34,740 nt of DNA from Pseudomonadota bacterium (GCA_023433925.1 JAEYTO010000027.1:1-34740), one strand, 5' to 3'; positions 14,337 through 22,950 are shown, counted from the stretch's first letter. A program made the numbers and translations. The notes: a model not told the origin generated them from the sequence alone.

Positions 14337-15844
14337 TATAGAGGCGTGATCTCGATGGGCCTTGGCCTGTCTTGCTCCGGGAGCGGTCGTGGCGCATGCT
14401 TGGCCGGTCCGGCATCGGGCCTGGCATCGCGTTGGACCGGTTTGGGGCCGGCCTTGCCGCCCGCATGGCCGGTCGTGTCGCCGGAGGCCTGCCCGGCCCG
14501 GAGTTTGGCGCCGCCGTCACTCTTGGCCTTGCCGACCTGGGCTTGGGATGGCCCGGCCGCGTCCTTGGCGAGCAGGCGCTTCAAGGATACGACCGCGATC
14601 CGCTCGTCGCGCATGGCCGACCACCTGCGCAAGGCCTGCAAGGTCTCGGGGTAGGGATGGCCGATGGCCACGGCTTGGCCGTTCCTGATGGCCAGGCGCT
14701 CGGCCTTGCGCAGTTGCATGAGGATGGCGTCGGCGTCGGCCACGTTGTCCAGGAACACGTCGCGGCGCAGCGCTGGGATGCCCAGGCGCGCGGCCTCGGC
14801 ATGGCCCACGCTCGCGGCCGTGGTCATGCTGTCCAGATAGAAGAGCCCGCGGGCGCGCAGCTCGCCGAACACAGCGCGCATGGCCTGGTGGTCCTCGGTG
14901 AAGCGCGAGCCCATGTGGTTGTTCACGCCCACGGCCTCGGGGAAGTGCGCGAGGTTCTCGATGAGCACCTTGCGGATGGCCGCCTCGTCCATGCTGGTGA
15001 ACAGCGCGCCGCGGCCGGGGTCATCCTCGGGATAGCCGCGCGGTTCCATGGGCTGGTGCAGGAGCACGTCGTTGCCCGTTCTCGCGGCGATGGCTGCCAC
15101 GCTTTCGGATTGGCTCGCCAGCGGCCAGATGGCGAAGGCCACGGGGAAGCCCAGCCGCGCCAGGTCGCTGGCGTACGCCGCGCTCTGGCCCAGGTCGTCG
15201 ATGACGATGGCCAGCCGAGCTTTGGTTTTGGGCGGCAAGGGTGTCATGGGCAGGGGCTCGGCTTCCAGAATGATGTGGTGCGTGACCTGGCCGCGCGCGG
15301 AGATGGTCAGCTCGGTCCTGGTCTCGTGCAGGGCCGCCTCGGGGGCGACCCTGGCCAGCCATGCGCCGAGGGTCTCCATGAAGCGTTCCCGCCCGCCCTC
15401 CAGGCTGAGCTCCAGGGTTTGCACGTGGAAGGACTCGCCGCCCGACTGGACGCTGCGCACCTCCAGGATGTGCACGCCGGACAGGCCCTGGCCGGTTTCC
15501 TTGAGCGCCCCGATGATGGCCAGGTCGATCATGCGCACCGAGGAGGCCAGTCCGTCGTCGTCGGCCTCCTCGTAGCGCCTGGCGGGAGCTTCGTCCTGGG
15601 CTTGCGGCGTTCCGGGACGCGGGTTGGGACCTCCGACCTGGGCCGGAGGCGTGCCTGCCGGGGCCGGGGGCGGGGGCGGGGGCGGAGCCGTGAAAACGGT
15701 CAGGGTCCAGGCCAGCGCGGCGAGCAGGGCCAGGAGGATGGGCGCGACGAGGCGGAAGCCGATGCGCACGGTTCGGCCGCGCTCCGCCGCCACGATTGGG
15801 CTCTGCTGCTCCGGCTCGCGCCGCTCCTGTCCGTCACCGACCAT
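14333..15844 (-). CDS. Divergent polysaccharide deacetylase (YibQ/DUF610 family)
   Basis: The 503-residue envelope protein has a membrane anchor at about residues 30-50 (RLVAPILLALLAALAWTLTV), then a proline run (seven P) and an Ala/Pro linker. A domain of unknown role follows (about 95-205), then the YibQ fold beginning LAIVIDDLGQS and continuing FAIWPLASQS, LLHQPMEPRGYP, GVNNHMGSRFTED, FYLDSMTT and AIGHPYPETL. D, H and H residues in IDDLG, NNHMGS and IGHPYP are placed as metal ligands of polysaccharide deacetylases. The last 85 residues are a low-complexity basic tail. It follows ctpA by 18 bases; envC-ctpA-yibQ is a recurrent cell-wall cluster. The substrate is unproven. Confidence 0.9.
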   Translation of the reverse strand: MVGDGQERREPEQQSPIVAAERGRTVRIGFRLVAPILLALLAALAWTLTVFTAPPPPPPPAPAGTPPAQVGGPNPRPGTPQAQDEAPARRYEEADDDGLASSVRMIDLAIIGALKETGQGLSGVHILEVRSVQSGGESFHVQTLELSLEGGRERFMETLGAWLARVAPEAALHETRTELTISARGQVTHHIILEAEPLPMTPLPPKTKARLAIVIDDLGQSAAYASDLARLGFPVAFAIWPLASQSESVAAIAARTGNDVLLHQPMEPRGYPEDDPGRGALFTSMDEAAIRKVLIENLAHFPEAVGVNNHMGSRFTEDHQAMRAVFGELRARGLFYLDSMTTAASVGHAEAARLGIPALRRDVFLDNVADADAILMQLRKAERLAIRNGQAVAIGHPYPETLQALRRWSAMRDERIAVVSLKRLLAKDAAGPSQAQVGKAKSDGGAKLRAGQASGDTTGHAGGKAGPKPVQRDARPDAGPAKHAPRPLPEQDRPRPIEITPLY

Positions 15845-15862
15845 GAGCGCGGCCGCCGTGAC

Positions 15863-17146
15863 CTACTGGTGCTGAAGCTGCTTGATGGTGGGCAGCCCCC
15901 GCACGATCTCCACGGCCAGACGGAGCTGGTTGTCGTTGGCCAGAAGCTCCAAGGCCTTCTGGTCCGGCGTCTTGGCCGCGCGCTTGCCGTTGCCGTTCTC
16001 CAGATGCCGGGACAGGTCGCGCTCGCGGATGGTGAAGCGCTCGGGGCCGTCGGCCTTCTCCAGGGGCGGCTGGAAGGGGATGGACAGGTCCGGGACGATG
16101 CCCTCGGCCTGGATGGAGCGGCCCTTGGGCGTGTAGTAGAGCGCGGTGGTCAGCTTGATGCCGGAGCCGTCGGGCAGAGGGCCGATGACCGTCTGCACCG
16201 AGCCCTTGCCGAAGCTCTGCTCGCCGAGGATGAGCGCGCGCCTGTGGTCCTGCAGGGCGCCGGCCACGATCTCCGAGGCCGAGGCCGAGCCCGCGTTGAT
16301 GAGCACGACCATGGGCACGCTGAGGTCCGTGGACTTGCTCGTGGCCACGAAATCGCGCCGGTCGGCCTTGCTCTTGCCCTGGATGTAGGTCACGAGGCCT
16401 TCCTTGAGGAACAGGTCGGACACGCTCACGGCCTGGTCCAGCAGGCCGCCCGGATTGTTGCGCAGGTCGAGGACGATGCCCGTTACGGGCCCGGCCTTGG
16501 CCGCGTCCTTGAGGGCCTTGACCAACTCGTCGGTGGTGTCCTCGTGGAAGCGGGTCACGCGCGCGAAAAGCACGCCGCCGTCGAATAGCTGGCTTTTGAC
16601 GCTCACGAGGGGGATGATGCCGCGGATGATGGTCACGCGCTCCGGCATCTGGGAGTCGACGTGCAGGATGGTCAGGACCACGGGCGTGCCCTCGGGGCCG
16701 CGGATGCGCTTGACCGCGTCGAGCATGGACATGTCCTGGGTGGGCACGCCGTCAATTTCCAGGACGATGTCGCCGGAGCGCAATCCGGCCTTGTGGGCCG
16801 GGGTGTCCTCGATGGGCGAGACGACCACGAGGCGGCCGTTGTCCATGCCGATCTCCACTCCGATGCCTGGGAACGCGCCCGAGGTGTTCTCGCGCATCTC
16901 CTTGAACTCCTCGGCGGTCATGTATGCCGAGTGAGGGTCGAGCTGCTGGAGCATGCCCTTGATGGCGTCGTCGATGAGCTCCTTGCGCGTGATGTCCCGC
17001 ACGTAGTGCTGCTCGACCAGGTCCAGGACCTGGCTGAAGCGCTTGAACGGCAGGTACTCGGACTGCTCCACGGCCATGGTGTCGCCGCAGAATATGGTCA
17101 GGCTCATGAGCAGAGCCAGGCACGCGAAAAGGCGGAAACCGCGCAT
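15863..17146 (-). CDS. C-terminal processing peptidase (S41, CtpA/CtpB type)
   Basis: The 427-residue secreted or anchored serine protease carries a signal sequence in residues 1-25 (MRGFRLFACLALLMSLTIFC), a PDZ domain (about 95-165, including the peptide-binding GIGVEIG) and the S41 core. The catalytic set is S289 in GSASASE, K314 and Q318 in FGKGSVQT; the Ser-Lys distance of 25 matches the known CtpB triad. The ATG (17144-17146) has GGAGG 6 bases upstream. It lies between envC and yibQ. Such proteases trim cell-wall hydrolases or their regulators, and EnvC-type activators are possible targets (inference). Confidence 0.94.
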   Translation of the reverse strand: MRGFRLFACLALLMSLTIFCGDTMAVEQSEYLPFKRFSQVLDLVEQHYVRDITRKELIDDAIKGMLQQLDPHSAYMTAEEFKEMRENTSGAFPGIGVEIGMDNGRLVVVSPIEDTPAHKAGLRSGDIVLEIDGVPTQDMSMLDAVKRIRGPEGTPVVLTILHVDSQMPERVTIIRGIIPLVSVKSQLFDGGVLFARVTRFHEDTTDELVKALKDAAKAGPVTGIVLDLRNNPGGLLDQAVSVSDLFLKEGLVTYIQGKSKADRRDFVATSKSTDLSVPMVVLINAGSASASEIVAGALQDHRRALILGEQSFGKGSVQTVIGPLPDGSGIKLTTALYYTPKGRSIQAEGIVPDLSIPFQPPLEKADGPERFTIRERDLSRHLENGNGKRAAKTPDQKALELLANDNQLRLAVEIVRGLPTIKQLQHQ

Positions 17147-17240
17147 TATGGCCTCCAGTGGCAGTCTGTCCAAAAGGCTTGGTGTGGGCATGCGGGAAAG
17201 CGTCGCTTGGGGACCGCTGGCAGCCGGAGGACGCGGCGCC

Positions 17241-18393
17241 TCAGCGGGTCAGCCAGTCCATGGGGTTAATGGGTTTTTGGCCAAAACGCAATTCGAAATA
17301 GACCCCGTCGCCCTTGGCCAGCGGGTAATAGCCGGCCTTGCCCAGGGTGTCCCCGCGAGACACTTCCTGTCCCATGCGCACGCGGCTTTCGGACAGGAAA
17401 GCATAAAGACTGTAATAATCTTGGCCGTGGAGGACGATAACCACATGTCCGAAGCCGCGCAAGCGGTCGTTGTGCACGACCTTGCCCCAGGACACCGCGC
17501 GCACTTCGGTTCCCGGGCTGACGGACATGCCGATGCCCCGGCTGGGCGGTTCGGCGCGCAGGTCGTACCCAGTCACGATGATCCCGGCGCACGGCCAGGG
17601 CAGCTTGCCCTTGAGTTCGGGCGTGGACGCGCTGCTCAGGCTCTTGAGCTTGAAGTCGAGCTCCTCGACCGTGGCCAGGATTTGGCGCAGCTCCTCCTGC
17701 TCGTCGACCTGCTCGGCGCGCACTTCCTGGATGGACTTGAGCAGGGTCAGCTTCTTGCCCAGCAGATCGTCCTTGGCCGAGTTGAGCGCGGCAAGACCGG
17801 CGCGCAGCTCGTCCTTGAGCCGGACCTGCTCGGCCAGGTTCTCCTCGATGGCCCTGCTCTGCTCCAGGATGACGCCCATGACCTCCTCGGCGCGCGCATA
17901 CACGGCCGCGAGCCAGGTGAAGCGGCGGTCGGCCTCTTCCCATTCCTCGATGCCCCGCAGCCGGTCGCGCACGCCGCCCACATGGATGGGCCAGAGCACC
18001 TTGAGTATCTCGCGCAGCTCGGCCTCGGACTGGTCGCGGCCGGCGCGCAACGCGATCTGTCGGGTCTCCAGCGTGCGCCGCTTGCGCTCCACCCGGTCCA
18101 ACTGGCGCTCCTGGCGGTACACGTCCAGCTCCATGGCGTTCACCCGGCCCTCCATCTCGGCCAGGTGCGAGAACAGCTCGCGCTCTCGCTTGGTGAGCTC
18201 GGTCACGGCCCCGCGCTTCTCGCGGGCACGGGTCTGGATGCGCTCCAGCTCGCGGCGGATCTCGGCGGCCCTGTTCGCCTCGGCCGCGGGGGAGGGCGGC
18301 GGCAAGGCCAGGCCAAAGAGCAGGCCCAGGCCAAGGAAAGCCAGCGCCAGCGCCGCCGCGCGGGCGCGGCGGCGCCCCTGCCGGCCGGGGCAT
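17241..18393 (-). CDS. EnvC-like murein hydrolase activator; start disturbed
   Basis: From about residue 35 the protein reads AAEIRRELERIQTRAREK and continues as a long coiled coil. It ends in a LytM (M23) domain: GIGMSVSPGTEVRAVSWGKVVHNDR, HGQDYYSLYAFL, GDGVYFELRFGQKPINPMDWL. The zinc-binding HxH is replaced by YFELR, as in EnvC-type proteins that activate amidases rather than cut the wall. The proper frame has no ATG, GTG or TTG between the signal-like stretch RRRARAAALALAFLGLGLLF and repeat B2. The ATG at 18391-18393 is one base out of frame, and removing one base from the four-C run at 18375-18378 would give a clean start MPRPAGRRRARAAA. So either an indel, a CTG start, or a start inside the repeat (TTG) must be invoked. 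Confidence 0.85.
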
Positions 18394-18430
18394 GCCGCGC
18401 GCTGGCCGATTCCGGCCAGGCCGGGCCTGC

Positions 18431-18539
18431 CTAGGGCATTTTGCAAATGAAATAGGGGTCCAGGGGGATCATTCCCCTGGCAGGAGAGAGTCCGGGAGAG
18501 GGCAGCGCCCTCTCTCAGGTCATTCGCAAAGCGCGCTAG
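18431..18539. repeat. Family B mobile repeat, copy B2
   Basis: This 109-bp element is bounded by CTAG on both sides (18431-18434 and 18536-18539), has the same terminal inverted repeats as B1 (CTAGGGCATTTTGCAAATGA and, reversed, CTAGCGCGCTTTGCGAATGA) and two hairpins (CCAGGGG/CCCCTGG and GAGAGGGC/GCCCTCTC). It fills the gap between the endonuclease III homologue and envC. Its right CTAG supplies the endonuclease stop codon; its left end lies where the envC start region should be. Confidence 0.9.
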
Positions 18540-19216
18540 CGCAGGAAAGGCGCCAGGGGGCAATCCTGACACTTTGGCTCCTTCTTGCGGCACCACGTAT
18601 GGCCCACGCGCACGATCAGGGCATGGAGCTCGTTGAACAGTGCCGCATCCTCGGGCAGCGCCGAGGCGAAGGCATCCTGCAACTCGTGGTAATCGGCCTC
18701 TTCCGAGGCCAGGCCATGGCGCAGGGCGATGCGCGCGGTATAGGCGTCCACCACGAACACGGGCAGGCCCAGGGCGTAGAGCAGGATGCTGTCCGCGGTC
18801 TCCGGGCCTATGCCGCGCACGGACAGGAGCCGTTCGCGCAGGTCATGGACGCCGCGGCCCCGCAGCATGGGCAGATCCGGGTCCTCCAGGTCGGCCGCGC
18901 CGCCGCGCTCCTCGGCCTCGTGGCGCAGGAAGCGCAGGAGGTTGGCCAGCCTCCCGGCCTTGAGGCGGTAGTAGCCGGCGGGCCGGATGCGCTCGGCCAG
19001 CTCGGCCTCGGAGATGCCGAGCATGGCCGCGGGCGTGAGCAGGCCGGCCATGCGCAGGTTGGCCACGGCCTTCTCCACGTTGGACCAGCTCGTGTTCTGG
19101 GTCAGGATGGCGCCCACGGCAACCTCGAAGGCTGTCTCGCCGGGCCACCAGCCGCTGGGGCCCAGGGCTTCGAGCATGGCCTTGTACATGTCCATGAGCC
19201 GCGAGGCGCGTGACAT
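18536..19216 (-). CDS. Endonuclease III-like HhH-GPD DNA glycosylase
   Basis: The 226-residue base-excision repair protein has AVGAILTQNTSW (helix of the HhH-GPD fold), the hairpin VRGIGPETADSI and the catalytic D157 in FVVDAYTARI. The lysine used by E. coli endonuclease III is E139 here, so a monofunctional glycosylase is likely, as in MpgII-type relatives. The C-terminal iron-sulfur site has C209-x6-C216-x2-C219, but the expected fourth Cys six residues later is L225. The next codon after R226 is the TAG created by the CTAG of repeat B2. The ATG (19214-19216) is preceded by AAGGAAA. It follows prmA by 11 bases. Confidence 0.9.
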   Translation of the reverse strand: MSRASRLMDMYKAMLEALGPSGWWPGETAFEVAVGAILTQNTSWSNVEKAVANLRMAGLLTPAAMLGISEAELAERIRPAGYYRLKAGRLANLLRFLRHEAEERGGAADLEDPDLPMLRGRGVHDLRERLLSVRGIGPETADSILLYALGLPVFVVDAYTARIALRHGLASEEADYHELQDAFASALPEDAALFNELHALIVRVGHTWCRKKEPKCQDCPLAPFLR

Positions 19217-19227
19217 GGTGGATTTCC

Positions 19228-20097
19228 TTATTGGCCCGGCTTGGCGAAGCGCAGGCAGACCCATTCGCCGCGCGTGCGCATGTCGGGCGCGGGCAGGCCC
19301 TGGGCCTCGTAGGCCCGGCGCACGGCCTCGGCCTGGGCGTCCAGGATGCCCGAGAGCACGAGGTTGCCGCCCGGCGCGAGCAGCCCCGCCAGGTCCGGGG
19401 CCATGCGCTCCAGCGGGCCGGAGAGGATGTTGGCCGCCACGACCTCGAAATGCCCGCGCGCGGCGTCCACCGTGCCCACGGCCAGCTCCAGGTCGCCCGC
19501 CACGCCGTTCAGCTCCAGGTTCTCCCGCGCGCAGGCGATGGCCTGGGGGTCGATGTCCACACCCAGTCCCTTGAGCCCGATCTTGCACAGGGCGATGCCC
19601 AGGATGCCCGAGCCCGTGCCCAGGTCGAGGAAGCGCTGGCCCGCGCGAATGCGGCCAGCTTCGGCAAGCTCGGAGATGGCCTCCAGGCACAGGGCCGTGG
19701 TGGCGTGATGGCCCGTGCCGAAGGCCATCTTGGGCTCGATGTAGATGGGGATGCGGCCTTGAGGCGTCTTGTCCCGATCTCCCTCCATCCAGGGCGGCAG
19801 GACGATGAACAGGCCGGCGTCCACAGGCGTGAAATACTGACGCCAGGCCTCGCTCCAGTCGCGCTCCTCGACCTCCAGGGACTCGATGCGCGCCTGGGGC
19901 CACTGGAGCACGACCTGTTCGGCCGCGGACATGGCCAGGCCAGGCTCCTCGAAAAAGACTCGGAAGCGCACGCCGGCGTCCAGTTCATCCTCTTCCCAGC
20001 CCTGGGGCGCGGATTGGGACAGGAACGCGCAGGCCGCCTCGTACTCGGACGCGGGCAGGATGAAGCTCAGGCCGGGCAGTTTTCTCGCTTGATTCAC
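19228..20097 (-). CDS. prmA: Ribosomal protein L11 methyltransferase
   Basis: The 289-residue enzyme uses SAM to methylate ribosomal protein L11. Motif I is FLDLGTGSGILGIALCKIG. Also typical are EPKMAFGTGHHATTALCLEA, GVDIDPQAI, ANILSGPL and LSGIL. The start is GTG at 20095-20097, with AAGGAG 5-6 bases upstream; it overlaps the stop of the 52-residue ORF in GTGA, pointing to coupled translation. Upstream in-frame ATG codons lack ribosome sites and would run through that small gene. The endonuclease gene follows closely. Confidence 0.94.
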   Translation of the reverse strand: MNQARKLPGLSFILPASEYEAACAFLSQSAPQGWEEDELDAGVRFRVFFEEPGLAMSAAEQVVLQWPQARIESLEVEERDWSEAWRQYFTPVDAGLFIVLPPWMEGDRDKTPQGRIPIYIEPKMAFGTGHHATTALCLEAISELAEAGRIRAGQRFLDLGTGSGILGIALCKIGLKGLGVDIDPQAIACARENLELNGVAGDLELAVGTVDAARGHFEVVAANILSGPLERMAPDLAGLLAPGGNLVLSGILDAQAEAVRRAYEAQGLPAPDMRTRGEWVCLRFAKPGQ

Positions 20098-20252
20098 TTG
20101 GTCTCCTTGGCGGGCTCGATCGTGCGCCGGCCGCACGCCTCGGGCTTACGGTCGGGGCGATTGCGGCGAAAGCTCTTGATGACTTCCTGGCCCTTGGGCC
20201 TTTTCGGATCGAGCCGGCAGGCGGACGAGCAGCCGCGGTCGCGGTTCTTCAT
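20094..20252 (-). CDS. 52-residue basic protein of unknown function
   Basis: The frame MKNRDRGCSSACRLDPKRPK continues to 52 residues, about one third of them Lys or Arg, with three cysteines (two in CSSAC). The ATG (20250-20252) has GGGAG about 8 bases upstream. The stop overlaps the prmA start in GTGA, the sort of arrangement expected of a real gene. I do not recognise the family. The charge suggests nucleic-acid or ribosome binding, which would fit its neighbour prmA, but this is inference. Confidence 0.65.
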   Translation of the reverse strand: MKNRDRGCSSACRLDPKRPKGQEVIKSFRRNRPDRKPEACGRRTIEPAKETK

Positions 20253-20290
20253 GCTGTGTCTCCCGTGCGGGCGGACGCTGGCGGACGGTT

Positions 20291-20614
20291 TCAGATGATG
20301 TGGTCCATGAACGAGCCCCGGATGTCCTCTGGGAAAGGGAAGGCCGGCAAGCCTTGCTGGGCCCATTCAGCGATGGTCCGGGCGGGCCGGGCCGCGGCGG
20401 GCCTTTTGAGCGCGCCGCCGAGCAGGGCCGCGAATTCCTCCAGGGGCGACAGGAGCACCTCGGCCAGGGTCACGCCCGACGAAAGAGCCGACGCGCCGCC
20501 AGCCGGCTGCGTCTTGGCCGGATCACGCGTCTCGGCGGCCGGCAGGGCCGGGATCTCGGGAAGACCGGCGGGCTCCGGCGGCTGATGCCGTAAGGAATCG
20601 TCAGTCTGAACCAT
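20291..20614 (-). CDS. hypothetical protein, 107 residues
   Basis: The frame begins MVQTDDSLRHQPPEPAGLPE and has a proline/alanine-rich first half (about 1-45). A more ordinary second half reads VTLAEVLLSPLEEFAALLGG, then TIAEWAQQGLPAFPFPEDI, ending FMDHII. The second half looks like an amphipathic helical segment. The ribosome site before the ATG (20612-20614) is poor. It is in the same direction as, and 38 bases before, the 52-residue ORF. Not recognised; the orientation and length make a real gene likely but not certain. Confidence 0.55.
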   Translation of the reverse strand: MVQTDDSLRHQPPEPAGLPEIPALPAAETRDPAKTQPAGGASALSSGVTLAEVLLSPLEEFAALLGGALKRPAAARPARTIAEWAQQGLPAFPFPEDIRGSFMDHII

Positions 20615-20938
20615 GACCTAGGGTAGCCCGGCCGGGCCCGCGGATCAAGACCCTGGAAATACAGGCCCGGCGCGGTTTGCGAAGGCCGGGCGCGAGGCTC
20701 GCGTGAAGGAGCAAGAAGGACATCCGCGCATTGCCAAACCTGCCTAGCGCAGGTCCGGTTTGGCAGGGAATTACCTTTTGAAAAAAGGGGCCTCTCTCGT
20801 GCTCTCTCCACTAAAAACTTTTGGTATTATTTCAGTATACTGCCTGGGTGGCGCAGTTGAGAAACGGGGGTTCCAAGGGGGCCGCGCCCCCTTGGCCGCC
20901 GGAGGCAGCATAAAACAACCTTTGTCAATGATCTTAGC
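20615..20938. other. intergenic stretch with two hairpins
   Basis: No gene is visible. It holds an imperfect hairpin GCCAAACCTG (20733-20742) against CAGGTCCGGTTTGGC (20750-20764) with CTAG in its loop. A perfect one, CCAAGGGGG/CCCCCTTGG (20873-20895), is of the GC-rich type seen in family B relatives. Between them lies an AT-rich patch with TATACT. CTAG also occurs at 20618-20621. Confidence 0.6.
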
Positions 20939-21003
20939 ACGTAGGCGCAATCCGCTTGCGCCGGCAGCGCTGGAGCGAGCGTCTCGAAGTCAAGCTGTTC
21001 TAG
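20939..21003. repeat. Family A mobile repeat, half copy A4
   Basis: On the minus strand it begins CTAGAACAGCTTGACTTCGA, runs through ACGCTCGCTCCAGCGCTGCC and the GGCGCAA/TTGCGCC hairpin, and stops after GCGCCTACG, where the match to A2 and A3 ends. The second half, with the 11-bp hairpin and the other terminal repeat, is missing. Its outer CTAG (21000-21003) supplies the argD stop codon. Confidence 0.85.
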
Positions 21004-22196
21004 GCCGAACGGAGCGTCTCGGCCAGGGCCTGGGCAAAGGCGTCCAGGTCGGCGCGCTCGACGGTCAGGGCCGGCAGCAGCCTGAGCACCGTGTCCTGGG
21101 TCAGGTTGCACACGAAGCCCTTGTCCAGGAGGGCCTTCCAGACGCCCGCGCCCGGCATGTCCAGCTCGATGCCGATCATGAGCCCCAGGCCGCGCACCTC
21201 GCGCACCTTGCCCACGGTCTTGGCCGCCTCGCGGAACAGCCCCCGGGCGTAGTGGCCCAGCTCCTCGGCGCGCTCATCAAGCCTGTCGCGGCGCATGACG
21301 TCCACGACCTTGGAGGCCGCCGCCGACACGAGCGCGCCGCCGCCGAAGGTCGTGGCGTGCGAGCCGGGCGCGAAGCCGCAAGCGATTTCGGACGTGGCCA
21401 GCATGGCGCCCATGGGCAGCCCATTGGCCAGGGCCTTGGCCGTGGTGAAGATGTCAGGCTCAAGCCCGAAGCGCTGGTGGGCCCAGAAGCGGCCCGTGCG
21501 GCACAGGCCGGTCTGCACCTCGTCGACCATGAGCAGCACGCCGCGCTCGCGGCAGAGCCGTTGCAGGCCCGTGGCGAACTCCTGGCCCAGGGGGCGGACG
21601 CCGCCCTCGCCCTGGACGATCTCCACGAGCACGCCAGCCGTGCGCCCGGTGATGGCCGAGGCCACGGCGTCCAGGTCGCCCCACGGCACGGCGGTGAAGC
21701 CCTCGGGCATGGGCGCGAAACCCTGCTTGACCTTGTCCTGGCCCGTGGCCGCGATCATGGCCAGGGTCCGGCCGTGGAAGGAGCCCTTGAGGGTCACTAT
21801 CTCGTGCGCGTCGCGTCCGCGCACCTCGCGCATGGCGCGCCGGGCGAGCTTGCAGGCCGCCTCGTTGGCTTCGGCGCCGGAGTTGCAGAAGAACACGCGG
21901 CCGGCCGCGCACGTGTCGAGCAGCCGCTCGGCCAGCGCCACCTGCTCTTCCTGATGGAAAAGGTTGCTCACGTGGATGAGCTTGTCGGCCTGGGCCTTGA
22001 TGGCCTCCACGACCTCGGGATGGCCGTGGCCCAGGTTGGTCACGGCGATGCCCGCGAGCAGGTCCACGTACTCGCGGCCGTCGAGGTCCCACAGGCGGCT
22101 GCCCTTGGCGCGGGCCACGGCCAGGGGATAGCGGCCGTAGGTGGAGCAGATGGAGGCGCTGTCGCGGGCCTTGAGGGACTCGAATTTCGTGCTCAT
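21000..22196 (-). CDS. argD: Acetylornithine aminotransferase
   Basis: The 398-residue PLP enzyme of class III aminotransferases converts N-acetylglutamate semialdehyde to N-acetylornithine in arginine synthesis and may also serve in lysine synthesis. The motifs are FFCNSGAEANEAACKLAR, GSFHGRT, VEIVQGEGGV, VDEVQTG (D225 at the PLP ring nitrogen) and TTAKALANGLP with K254 as the PLP lysine. The ATG (22194-22196) is 15 bases after dut. The stop TAG is the CTAG of half repeat A4, and the protein end LAETLRSA looks complete. Confidence 0.95.
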   Translation of the reverse strand: MSTKFESLKARDSASICSTYGRYPLAVARAKGSRLWDLDGREYVDLLAGIAVTNLGHGHPEVVEAIKAQADKLIHVSNLFHQEEQVALAERLLDTCAAGRVFFCNSGAEANEAACKLARRAMREVRGRDAHEIVTLKGSFHGRTLAMIAATGQDKVKQGFAPMPEGFTAVPWGDLDAVASAITGRTAGVLVEIVQGEGGVRPLGQEFATGLQRLCRERGVLLMVDEVQTGLCRTGRFWAHQRFGLEPDIFTTAKALANGLPMGAMLATSEIACGFAPGSHATTFGGGALVSAAASKVVDVMRRDRLDERAEELGHYARGLFREAAKTVGKVREVRGLGLMIGIELDMPGAGVWKALLDKGFVCNLTQDTVLRLLPALTVERADLDAFAQALAETLRSA

Positions 22197-22211
22197 GTCG
22201 CGTGCTTCCGT

Positions 22212-22691
22212 TCAGAGGGTTCCGGTGTGCCCGAAGCCGCCCGATCCGCGCCCGGTGGGCGCGAGCTCGTCCACGACGCTCAGGCGGGCCGTACAATAGG
22301 GGAGAAACAGGAGCTGCGCAATGCGCTCGCCGCGCGCGATCGTGCGCTCCTGGCCCGAGGTGTTGAGCAGCCAGACCGTGATCTCGCCCCGGTAGTCGGG
22401 ATCGATGACGCCCACGCCCTGGGCCACGGTGAGCCCGTCGCGCGCGCCAAGGCCGCTTCTGGAGAAGACGAAGCCGGCCAGGCCGGGCTGCTCGATCTCG
22501 ATGGCCAGGCCAGCGGGCACGGCGACCCGGCCGCCGGCCGGCGCCGTCAGCCCGGGCGCGTCGATGCACGCGCGCAGGTCCAGGCCGGCGGAGCGCTCGG
22601 TGGCGTAGGCCAGCGTATGCTCCCGCCACACCGCATGGAGGAACTTGACCTTGACTCCCACGGCGGGGCAGGATGATTGGTTCTGCGGCAC
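22212..22691 (-). CDS. dut: dUTP diphosphatase
   Basis: The 159-residue trimeric dUTPase hydrolyses dUTP to dUMP. All five motifs are visible: ERSAGLDLRA, SRSGLGARDGL, GVIDPDYRGEITVWL, RIAQLLFLP and the C-terminal RGSGGFGHTGTL. There is no ATG. The GTG at 22689-22691 has AAGGAG about 7 bases upstream and gives a protein starting MPQNQSSCPAVGVKVKF; a second GTG 10 codons later is the alternative. It is followed by argD after 15 bases. Confidence 0.95.
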   Translation of the reverse strand: MPQNQSSCPAVGVKVKFLHAVWREHTLAYATERSAGLDLRACIDAPGLTAPAGGRVAVPAGLAIEIEQPGLAGFVFSRSGLGARDGLTVAQGVGVIDPDYRGEITVWLLNTSGQERTIARGERIAQLLFLPYCTARLSVVDELAPTGRGSGGFGHTGTL

Positions 22692-22950
22692 TGGCGGGCT
22701 CCTTGGCTTGACCTTGGTCCCGGCTCTAACCGGGAGTGCATGGCCATAGGACACGGTGATCGAAAAAGCAAGAATCGGCAGCGGCTTTGGATGCAGCCTT
22801 GCTTTTCTGGACTGTCGCTGGCAAGAAACTATAGCAGCTAGTGGAGATTGTCCCCTGAATGAATGTCTGATGAAGAATACGGCCATGCGGCATGCTAGGC
22901 CGAAACCCGCCCTAGTCGCGGGATCACACTTATCTCGCGAGGAGTCGTGA

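Noticed and set aside
14372..16588. A 738-codon open frame on the plus strand opposite yibQ and ctpA
   Set aside because: Shadow of two recognised minus-strand genes; no domain is visible.
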